A stretch of DNA of 64,000 nucleotides from contig NC_073693.1 in the NCBI RefSeq assembly GCF_029784155.1, forward strand, positions 135,273,988 to 135,337,987. The letters are read 5' to 3'. The notes beneath the pieces were generated by a model. That model made no database searches. It was not told the DNA's origin and saw nothing but the letters and a program-made list of their open reading frames with translations. Of the stretch, positions 1 through 13,501 are shown piece after piece; position 1 is the stretch's first letter, and each line of letters opens with the position of its first letter. Made by a program: the position numbers and the translations under genes. This DNA is from Uranotaenia lowii (lineage: Eukaryota > Arthropoda > Insecta > Diptera > Culicidae).

Positions 1-412
1 TAACAGCAGTGAGCGCCAAACAAACTTCCTCGATGAAAATATAAACACATTGCCAACTTATCAACGGCTCCCCGAATGACACTAATAATGTAACAGAGTG
101 TTGGCGATTGCATAATGATAGAATGGCTGAGGGGCATCAACCAAATACAAAAAGGTTGGCTGCAGACGTTTTGTCCAGAGTGTAGACACCGTGGCCATGT
201 GTAATCAGTGACCGTTGTGGATTTTGATTCTTGCAAGCGATTTTCGTCAGCCCAAAAGACTATTTTTATGGTGGTGACGGGCAGTGCGATTTACTTTGTG
301 CACATTATCTGGCTCGATAAGACCATCGTCGGATCTGTTCCAAGAAGCTCTTGTTATACTACTGTTAGCCACACATTGCATTGTTATTTGATAGTTTTCT
401 TTTAAATTGATT
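1..412. other. Unassigned AT-rich DNA
   Basis: No gene is recognised here. A 65-codon open frame at 208-405 (+) lacks any motif I can name and is treated as chance. Reading the minus strand gives short protein-like stretches interrupted by stops that could be an old transposase remnant, but nothing diagnostic survives. Confidence 0.4.
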
Positions 413-593
413 TATCTTTTTTAAAAGACACACACCGTCTTAGCCGATTTAGGCTTACAGACTGAATAAATGACATGGACAACTTAAGATTAACATTTAA
501 TACCCAGTACCGAGATGGGAATCGAACCCATGCCATCAGTGGACCAGCGATTACCGTCTTACCACGCTAACCACTCGACCACCGAGACGTACA
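413..593 (-). mobile_element. tRNA-derived SINE
   Basis: On the minus strand a tRNA-like head occupies about 593-503. It contains an RNA polymerase III A-box-like sequence (TGGTCGAGTGGTTAGCGTGG, complement of 562-581) and a perfect B box GGTTCGATTCC (complement of 517-527). A T-arm-like stem ATGGG/CCCAT closes the B-box loop. The acceptor ends do not pair properly, and a non-tRNA body of about 85 bp follows (TAAGCCTAAATCGGCTAAGA region), ending in an A/T-rich tail near 413. Internal pol III promoter plus unrelated body is the layout of insect tRNA-derived SINEs. No clear target duplication was found. An intact tRNA-Leu/Ser-type gene is the alternative, but the acceptor mismatch argues against it. 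Confidence 0.7.
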
Positions 594-862
594 CCACTTT
601 TCACCACTAAGCTTTGATTTGTTTTTATATCTTTAGATGAAACGTAAAAACCAAAACTATTTTAATTTCAAATCAAGCATCAAAAGCTTCAGGCTTAGTT
701 TTTTATTTTTTTGGGTTTTCAGTTGAGTTTAACATATCATGTACAGTAAAGTTTTTTCAACCTGGTATAAGTATCGCTCAAAACAACCGTGAAAAAAACA
801 TGTTTACTCTCGAAAACCGTGTGAAAAAAAACGAAGCCCATTGCGGAAAACCGTGTAAAAAA

Positions 863-1911
863 TAGAGATGTACCGAATAGTGGTATTCGGCGAACGGCCG
901 AATACCGAATATTGATCTTTCAACTATTCGGCCAAACGAATATTCGGCCGAATATTCGGCCGAATATACTATTGCGTTTTTAATGAAAAAACGATTATTT
1001 CAATGCTTTCTATTTCTTCCCTATTACAAGATGTTTTTTTTTAATAAAGGGGTCTTTCTGATTTTTAAAATATCACCTATAACTGAAAGGCATCAGATGA
1101 CTAGTCGCTTCTATGGCGTTTATCACCAAAGAGATTGTGCTCCTGTGAAATCTGGGACAAAATATGTCGAAACAGGTGCCAAGCTATTTGCAGTAGCTTC
1201 CTTGATATTGAATTAGATAAAGGTCGAATTTGAGCAAGATATCTTCAAAATACTTGTTGAAAATAATGATGATCTTTAACCTTAAGAAGCATACCATAGT
1301 TTCTGCCACACGTATCCACACGGTCAGGCATTCAGGACGATTTAAAACAAATTGAAAAAGCGCAAAATTTATGTTAATTTTTAATTTTTGAAAAATCGTT
1401 ATTGAAATAAAATCTTTAAAAAAAATTTAGGATAAATTTGAGTTTTTTATTTGATTAAGCAAGTAATCCGAATAAACCCCCGCAAAATTCGGAAAATTTT
1501 AAACAATATCTGGACAACCCGGCCAGATTTGACTTATCTAGAATCTTTATTGGATTTATGGGCAAGCATGAACATATCCAAAAAATCTAGAATAAACGAT
1601 AATCATAGTATAAAGCGATATTCGTCAGCATTAACCTGTACGATCTACAGTGAAAGGTATACAGATATCCCTAAAATGCTTTGCTGAACCATAAGGTTTT
1701 GATGATTATGTAACTCTTCCAACATTACTTTTGTATATTTCATAAATTATTCAAAATCATTTGAAAAATTTCACAAGTTCGTAGTAGATATTCGGCCTAT
1801 TCGGCCGAATACTTAGCCCAACTATTCGGTGAGCCAAATATTCGGCTTAACGGTTTTTCGGCGGTATTCGGCGCCGAATATTCGGCCGACCGAATATTCG
1901 GTACATCTCTA
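863..1911. mobile_element. Non-autonomous hAT-like DNA transposon
   Basis: The element has terminal inverted repeats TAGAGATGTACCGAATA (863-879, and its complement ending at 1911). It is flanked on both sides by the same 8-bp sequence GTAAAAAA (855-862 and 1912-1919). An exact 8-bp target duplication with short TIRs is the hAT signature. Subterminal regions on both sides are packed with the motif ATTCGGCCGAATA and variants (about 880-965 and 1790-1900), which may be transposase-binding repeats. The interior (970-1780) has only short open frames (983-1216, 1451-1687) and no transposase motif, so it is probably mobilised in trans. An internal block (about 1455-1560) resembles 3235-3360 outside the element. 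Confidence 0.85.
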
Positions 1912-1956
1912 GTAAAAAACTTCTGAAGCTGGGGCTGGGTGGAACTTCTCTGAAAG

Positions 1957-2860
1957 CATACGAGACCTGAGACCTGAAACCTGAGACATGAGACCTCAGA
2001 TCAGAGACCTGAGACCTCAGATCAGAGACCTGAGATCTCAGATCAGAGACCTGAGACATGAGACTTGAGACCTGAGACCTGAGACATGAGACTTGAAACA
2101 TGAGACTTGAATTCTGAGACATGAGACCTCAGACTCGAGACTCTAAAACCTGAGATCTAAGACGTGAGAAATGAGTCGTGAGAATAAGTGAGAAGAGAGA
2201 GAGTGAAAAATGAGCCGTGAGAAGTTAGAAATGTGCCGTGAGAAGTTTGAAGTCAGAAATTGAGAACTGAGGCATGAGCCACGAAAAGGGACGTCTAACG
2301 TCTCACTTTTTAGGTCTTACATATCTCAACTCACCTTTCCCTTCTCACTTCCTACGGCTCACTTGTTGCGACTCACTTATCACGTCACAGGTCTCAGGAC
2401 TGAAGTTTCAAGTCTCTGGTCACAAGTCTCAGGTCTCAATTCTTAGGTCTCATAGTTTATGTGTCAGATCTCGAGTCTCAGGTCTCGAGTCTCATGTCTC
2501 AAATATAAGGTCGTATCTCGAGTATCAGGTCTTAAGTCTCAGGTTTCATAGTTTATGTCTCAGGTCTCAGATTTCAGGTCTCGAGTCTTAGGTCTCAAGT
2601 CTCAAGTTCCATGTCTTAGGTCTCATGTTTCAGGTCTCAGGTCTTAGGTCTCAGGTCTCAGGTCTCCGGTCTCAGGTCTCCGGTCTCAGGTCTCATGTCT
2701 CAAGTTTCAAATCTCAAATCTCAGATTTCATAGTTTATGTTCCAGGTCTCGAGTCTAAGGTCTCAGGTCTCGAGTGTCGAGTCTTAGGTCTTACGTCTAA
2801 GGTCTCATGACTCAGGTCCATTATCTCAAGTCTCACCTTCAAAGCCTCAGAGCTAAGATT
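1957..2860. repeat. 7-bp minisatellite in two opposed arms
   Basis: The left part (about 1957-2170) is a degenerate tandem array of the 7-mer GAGACCT on the + strand. The right part (about 2370-2860) is the same array in reverse orientation (GGTCTCA). Between them, 2170-2370 is also imperfectly self-complementary (GAGCCGTGAGAAG against CTTCTCAC...GGCTCAC), with a centre near 2300. The whole 0.9 kb is therefore a large imperfect palindrome made of heptanucleotides. Because the unit is 7 bp, all frames read as heptapeptide repeats such as SQVSDLR (1847-2122 minus; 2274-2591 and 2625-2810 plus). These are by-products, not genes. Confidence 0.85.
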
Positions 2861-2869
2861 TTCCCAATC

Positions 2870-3610
2870 TAAAAAAAATCAAGTGTTTAGCATTGAAAAG
2901 AATATTTTCTCTCAAATACCGGTGTAATTGTGAAAATCATTGTTAAATTTTATCGACGTTTTTCGGCGAGTTTTACAAATCAAAAAACGTTTTTTTACCA
3001 GTAGTTTAGACGTTTCGAGCAACTCTGGCATTCGCTCCTCTTCAGTGCATACTGAACAGAAACTAGGCATTATTCTAAGACATGCAAGAGGAAAATGAAA
3101 TAAAATTACTTGAAATTTATAGTTTTTATCAAATCACTGCAGCAGTGTTCAAATCGTATCTAAGGATTAAATTCACTCTAAAGAAAACCTTTTTGTAACG
3201 CAAAATTTAAATTTTTTTTAAGAGAAATTTTAGTTTTCTATTTGATTTAGAAAATAATCTGAATAAACCCGAGTAAAATCCGTTAAGTTTAAAAAATATC
3301 TGGCCATCCTGGTCAGATTTAACTTTTCTCGAATTCTTTATTCGGTTTATAAGCCAGCCTGCACCCAAAATAATCCGCACATCGTTGCTACGTGAAAATC
3401 TACATAATTTTTATCCAATTGATTTTCTTGTAGTTTCGACCAATATAACAGGTGAACGCACCTCAATAAGAATTTGTACTTTATGAAATTTAGCTATAAT
3501 TTACGTGAATTTCAAGTGAGTTCGATACGATGTGAAGATGAAGAAAACATAAAATAATTTTAGTTCGGATTAGAAATTGGGGTTGATTTAGTTAACGCTT
3601 TTTCTCTGTT
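2870..3610. other. Intergenic DNA with dispersed repeat block
   Basis: No gene is seen. Positions 3235-3360 resemble the interior of the hAT-like element at 1455-1560 (shared words such as AATAAACCC, AATATCTGG and the CCTGGTCAGATTT / CCCGGCCAGATTT pair), so an older repeat family is present. The remainder is AT-rich and featureless to me. Confidence 0.45.
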
Positions 3611-3619
3611 GAACTTTAT

Positions 3620-4088
3620 TAAAGAAATAAAAGTTTTATTCAATTTAATTTATTTACACTATTTTCTTCAAAACAAAACACAAACACTATCACTGCCCTT
3701 ATTAGCTGATAAAAATAAATTCAATTTCCGCTAGGTCTTGCGGTCCAGTTTACTTCGATTTTCAAAATCCTGAAGAAGAAAAAAACTTATTAAAAAAATT
3801 AGAAATGATAAACTCACCATTTACGATGCGTGCATTCCAGCACACACGAAGCTCTTCCTTCTCGATGTGCCGCAACTTCTCTTATCGTACCACTTTTCGA
3901 CCTGAGGGAAAATATATTTTCTGTCAGCGGGGATCATTTTTTTTTTGCTTTGACTTACCCTTTTCTTTCGATCTACACGGACGTAAAAATTTCAGCATCA
4001 GTACGTTGATAAGGTTCCGAAAAAAACATGGAATTTCGGAAAAAACGTCCAAACCAATTTTCACAACTCAAACAAAGCTCAACAAACT
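3620..4088 (-). other. Candidate small spliced transcription unit (minus strand)
   Basis: Gene-like signals line up on the minus strand. A TATAAA lies at 4124-4119, with an initiator-like TCAGTT whose +1 would be 4088. A donor GTAAGT ends exon 1 at 3959. An acceptor CCCTCAG opens exon 2 at 3901 and a donor GTGAGT ends it at 3818. An acceptor TTCTTCAG opens exon 3 at 3769, and AATAAA lies at 3640-3635. Conceptual splicing gives only short ATG-initiated peptides (under 20 residues). One longer frame without an ATG runs through exons 2 and 3. I recognise no protein family. It may be a small-peptide or non-coding RNA gene, a fossil, or chance. A 106-codon frame on the opposite strand (3805-4125) is less supported. 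Confidence 0.3.
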
Positions 4089-4118
4089 GATGGATGTTAG
4101 CTCTTTTTCTTATAAGAA

Positions 4119-4124
4119 TTTATA
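4119..4124 (-). promoter_or_regulatory. TATA box candidate
   Basis: TATAAA on the minus strand starts 36 bp upstream of an initiator match TCAGTT (4090-4085). A second TATA-like TTATAA lies about 10 bp closer. It is listed only because it precedes the splice-signal series at 3959-3620. Confidence 0.3.
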
Positions 4125-4329
4125 ACCAAACGTTTGAGAAAATTGCTCCATTGTTTCCAGAAGCCACTCCCTTAGACTTTACGTGAAATTCATGATGAAA
4201 AAAGTTAGTTTCTCCGAATTCACGTAGAATCGATGGGATGCATCAAAAGCTCAGTCTACGTGAAAATTACCGTAGAATTAATTTTCAATTTTTTCAAGAA
4301 AATTTGAAACAAACGATAATCAAAGTATA

Positions 4330-5257
4330 GGGGAGAGTGGGGATACTTGATCCTCTTTTCTTATTTTCACCATATCTTCTTGGAAAAACTTAGCAACTCG
4401 CCGTCTTTGACATTTTCTGACAGTTTGTAACTTCACGTTTCTATGCTCCAAAAATTAGAACGATACTTGAACCGGTGATGAACTAGAAGCATTTTCGTGG
4501 GAGTAAAAAAATTGCGATTTTTCTGAAGTTAGGGGAGATTTGATCCCCTATTGAAGGAGACTTGATCTTTTATTCAAGAAGCCCTAATCCTTGTATAAAA
4601 ATCGAACAAAACCCCAAGATGGAATGTTAATTGACTATTTTGGTCATGTTTGTTCTCATTTCACAATTTATAGGAGACATTAGAAGAAAATTCTATAACT
4701 TTGTCTCAACGCTAATTACATTGCATACTTAAAGGCGCTATTTTTTATAATTAAGAGAAAATTAATTATTTTTGCTCTTTTCTTCAGACAATTGTTTGAT
4801 AAATATTAGTTTTTGGATAAATATTAGTAATTTCGTAATCAGCAATCATAACGATCAAATCAGATGAAGAATATGCCGTTTGGCAGGGGGATCAATTGTA
4901 CCAATTCTAGGGGATCAATTATACCCATAATCAACATTTTAGAAAACTTTTTCTGAAAAAAGTTGAGAGTTCGAACGATTGATACATTGGAACGAATATT
5001 TTTTTCATAATTTTCCCATGTAAGGATCATTTTAAAGTGATGAAAAAAGATCTTCAAGTTTCATTTTGTGAAATTTTTCAAACAAAGTTCAATTACTCAA
5101 ACAATTATTTTGTTAAATTTTTTTAAACTACAAGCATTGTTATTTTGCTCATTTTGGCACATTTTTTTAGAACATTTGATCTTTGTGAGACACTCCAGTT
5201 TCGAGATATAGCTAAGGAATCAAGTATCCCCAGGGATCAAGTATCCTCATTCTCCCC
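4330..5257. mobile_element. mariner/Tc1-like MITE
   Basis: Terminal inverted repeats GGGGAGAGTGGGGATACTTG (from 4330) and its near-complement (CAAGTATCCTCATTCTCCCC, ending 5257) are flanked by TA on both sides (4328-4329, 5258-5259). This fits TA target duplication of the mariner/Tc1 superfamily. The ends carry several extra GATCAAGTATCC / GGGGATCAA words. No transposase frame of useful length is present; the longest (4860-5057 minus) is unrecognised. A similar GGGAGAGTGGGG word occurs at 40620, so the family is probably multicopy. Confidence 0.75.
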
Positions 5258-10374
<5,117 letters not shown>

Positions 10375-10564
10375 TTTAACAAAGGGTGTGAAATAAGAAT
10401 AGTACCACTTGTGTTCTTCAACAAAAACTAGATTATTTCTAAAAATTTACTGCGTGAAGGGAATACTAATGCTTCTACGAAATATTTGGATAAATAACTG
10501 CATTTTAATGAGATTTCTAGAATTCCAAAGGTTTCAAAAGGGGATTTTGAGAGATGCTCCTCTA

Positions 10565-11395
10565 CATTCAGAAGAAATCTTATTCTAAATTTCATAAGAC
10601 ACGTCTTATGAACCCCTTTTCTGAGTCAAAAATTATTTTTTATAAGAGTCTTATGAAATTCTTTCATTTTCATAAGAGGTTCTTATGAAAAACTAGAGAA
10701 ACTGCAGTGCGAAGATAAAATGAACACATTCATTCAAAACGGCAGAAGAACAGCTTCTTTAAAATCAGAAGCATTTGAGAAAAGTAGTCCATTTTAAGTG
10801 TTCGTGGCATTAATTTTTCAATGGTAAGTTTATTTTGCAAATTGTATCATTTTCATGAATTCGAAAAATATGTTAAAAATATTCACAAACTTTGAATTTT
10901 CTAAACTTTTGTCCACTCTCCAGCTTTCTGGTTGGTATTTTCCAAGATTATCCCGTACATCCGCGAACAACAGATGGATCTGCTGATTCTGTGGGAGTTT
11001 TATTTGAAGACTCACAACGAGGGAAGCGGACGAATTATCCTTTCGAACTTTGTTTTTTTGGACAAGTTGGACCGGAATGAAAGTGCTGCTGATGGTTACG
11101 ATTATGATTAAAACGTAATAAAATGCTAATTTGTTATTGAAATGATCAATTATACGTATACAAATCCATATGTTTGAGACATTGCATGTTTTTAAGAACC
11201 ATCTTACGAAATTTCATATGATTGGAACGAATCATAAGATTATCTTATGAAAAACAAAACCTCTTCTTTTAAAGAGGTGTTCATCCGAAAAGTTCATTTC
11301 AGTCATAGGATAATCTTATGAATTTCATTATTTTTTCTTATGGCGCCACTTCATAAGAGAAACTTATGATTTACATAATAGTATTTTTCTGAGTG
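10565..11395. mobile_element. TA-flanked MITE inserted in left arm of foldback
   Basis: Ends CATTCAGAAGAAAT (left) and the complement CACTCAGAAAAATA (right) are flanked by TA at 10563-10564 and 11396-11397. The uninterrupted sequence is preserved in the opposite foldback arm (complement near 12250), which has a single TA there. This verifies the insertion site. Many copies of the short palindromic word TTCATAAGA/TCTTATGAA lie near both ends (10590-10690, 11210-11370). The middle holds a coding-like segment (10926-11111). Confidence 0.8.
10926..11111 (+). pseudogene. Exon-like segment captured inside a MITE
   Basis: Directly after an acceptor-like CCACTCTCCAG (ending 10923), an open frame of 61 codons runs to TAA at 11109-11111. 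It starts FWLVFSKIIPYIREQQ and ends in an acidic tail. An AATAAA-like word follows within about 10 bp. Its GC content and protein-like composition (IREQQMDLLILWEFYLK) stand out from the AT-rich MITE around it. There is no ATG and no partner exon in the element, so it looks like a terminal exon picked up from another gene or a relic of a transposase exon. I do not recognise the family. Confidence 0.35.
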
Positions 11396-12360
11396 TAGCG
11401 TTAAGGAATTTGATATTTGGGCTATAATACTTTATTTTGCTGTTCGATTTCTTCATTAACATTCATATTAATTCATAAGTATGATGAAAATTGATGAAAC
11501 ATAGATTTGAGGCTGAATTTGAATTCAAAAAACAGGCTTCAAATTCAAAAATAGTCAAACACTATTTCTCTAGCTTAATTCATAGATGACAGCACTATCT
11601 TGCGATTAAACCGGAATGACGCCCATTTTCAAATACCCGGGATTAATTCAGGTGTGCTGGATGATTTTGGTCAAGGAATAAATACTTGGTACTGTGTGAA
11701 CACCCCGGAAATTCTAAGATTGCTAAATCAAAACATTAGAATTGCATCAAGGTCACTAAAAGTGAACTTCTTGGACCAATAATCAGAATAATGTACTTTC
11801 TGATGGAGCTTGATGAACCAGACGGCTAGCAGTATTATTGGTATGATTTCCAATTGAATCGGAAGTTTAGATAAGCAGGAATTTTTGGCGTTGTACATTC
11901 CTGTACTGGTTTTTTTCGAATCAGGAAAAGCTTCCTGCAGCGTGAACTCCAACAAAACTGTGTTGAAAAACTACCTCTAAATGATTAGTATGGACCTAAA
12001 TTAAGCTGGAAAATCAATATCGAGACTTAATTTCGTTTTAACTGCAAGATAGTATTGCCATCTACGACTTGAAACTGAAAAAAGTGTGGTTTACTGGAAA
12101 AAATCTAAGTTTTTGTACCTGTTCCAACCAGTTTTTTTTAATGATTCAAAATAAACCCAGAATGTTTGTTTCATCATTTAACGTCATTTTAATGTAGAAA
12201 AGAAAGTAGTTTGGTAAAGAATTACAGCTCAAATATCAAATTCCTTAGTTCTAGATGAGCATCTTTTTAACCCCCCTTTTAATACCTTTGAAAACCTTTG
12301 GAGCTCTAGAAAACTGCTTCAAATGCAGTTATCTATTCAAACAATTTGTAGATGTATTAT

Positions 12361-13232
12361 ATAGGGTTGCCATCCGTCCCGCAAAAGCGGGACATGTCCC
12401 GCTTTTTTGTTGAATGTCCCGCTGTCCCGCTTTTTCCTCAAAATGTCCCGCTTTTTTTGCTTGGAAAACTTTTACAAATTTTTCTGACTAACACGGGAAA
12501 AAAATCAAACTTCAGTCTCAACTTGAACTCTGTGATGAACAGAAATTCTTTGATATTCGTCTTTTTCTCAAAATTAGCATACTGAGCATAAGACATAAGA
12601 CAATACTGAATAAATCTAAAGCTCTTAGCATTACAGTAAGGTTCTGATTAAGTTAAGTGTTCTCGGAGCACGTTCAACTAATTTATGTAAAAATATGGAA
12701 CAAGTTGCCTCCAAATAATTAAACATTATAGAATAATAGAGTTTCCCTTTTTCGCCGGAATTTTAGTTTAATTGCCCAACCCAATTGCACAACCTTTTTC
12801 GACTCAATTGTCAAAAGTATATAAAGATAAAGATTCTTGAGTTTTGAATTTTTTTTTTAATTTCCAAACAAACTAATTTTTATACAAATTACACACGCGC
12901 TATTTGATCCGCCATTCACATGTTCGATTTGAAATATTTTCTCTCAAATAACTTATTGATATTTGAGAACTGTGGAAAATAACGGTGCATATGGCAAAAA
13001 AAAAATCAATGTAAATAAACGTCATTTAAGAAAACCTGAGCAATATATACCTGCGTTAAAGAAAAACCTTAGTGTTCTTTCTATAAACAACTTTGGCTGC
13101 TGGTAAACGTATAACTTTGGCTACACAAATAAGTTTTTAACAGATTTTGTTAAATGTCCCGCTTTTTTCGGCTGTGTCCCGCTTTTTTTCGTGAAATGTC
13201 CCGCTTTTTTCTAAAAGTATCTGGCAAGCCTA
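12361..13232. mobile_element. DNA element with GTCCCGC subterminal repeats
   Basis: Terminal TATAGGGTTGCCA (12361 onward) and the complement TATAGGCTTGCCA (ending near 13232) bound about 870 bp inserted in the right foldback arm. Both ends hold tandem copies of ATGTCCCGCTTTTTT (at least five on the left at 12378-12460, three on the right at 13154-13215). Flanking TATTAT/ATTAT on both sides is compatible with a 5-8 bp target duplication. No transposase frame remains. The short TIR with dense subterminal repeats is hAT-like, but the superfamily is uncertain. Confidence 0.65.
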
Positions 13233-13472
13233 TATTATTATTTACTTTTACACAGTAAATTTTTAGAAATAAACTTGTTTTTGTTGAAAAAACACAAGTG
13301 GTACTATTCTTATTTCTCACCTTTTTTTTTAATTTTTAGTCCTCAACGCCAATTGCTACGTCCGAAAAAAGTAAACTTGTGCTTGATTTATCCGTTAAAC
13401 AATTCAAATCAAACTGTAAAAGAAAATGTTGATGATTTTCAATCATTCAAATTTTAACAAGCAAAATACTTT

Positions 13473-13501
13473 GTGGTACTATTCTTATTTCGATTACTAG
13501 T
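13473..13501. repeat. Outer terminal-repeat copy of the foldback family
   Basis: GTGGTACTATTCTTATTTCG and the following bases repeat the end motif found at 13298-13316. The spacing is 175 bp, close to the 184-195 bp spacing of the direct repeats in the intact Tc1-like element. It is probably the real right terminus of the foldback element. Confidence 0.45.

Larger units (their letters stand above)
10378..13325. mobile_element. Foldback element carrying two nested insertions
   Basis: Positions 10378-10455 and the complement of 13325-13250 match over about 75 bp, including GAAATAAGAATAGTACCAC (10390-10408; complement 13298-13316). Going inward the arms continue. 10490-10561 matches the complement of about 12350-12250, 11399-11440 matches the complement of 12250-12210, and 11575-11617 matches the complement of 12075-12035. 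The left arm is interrupted at 10565-11395 and the right arm at about 12361-13232, each by a different MITE. Without the insertions the element is about 1.24 kb with a ~0.4-kb loop. A further copy of the end motif at 13473-13501, 175 bp beyond the inner one, suggests Tc1-like IR/DR ends. The left outer end appears replaced by the TA tract. Confidence 0.75.

Noticed and set aside
503..593. Functional tRNA gene on the minus strand
   Set aside because: A and B boxes are good but the acceptor ends do not pair and a SINE body follows, so a SINE is the better reading.
1847..2810. Coiled-coil heptad-repeat protein or CRISPR-like array
   Set aside because: The heptapeptide periodicity comes from a 7-bp DNA unit read in any frame. 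There are no spacers, so it is not a CRISPR.
3805..4125. 106-codon + strand frame
   Set aside because: It has no family similarity, and the opposite strand carries an ordered set of promoter, splice and poly(A) signals.
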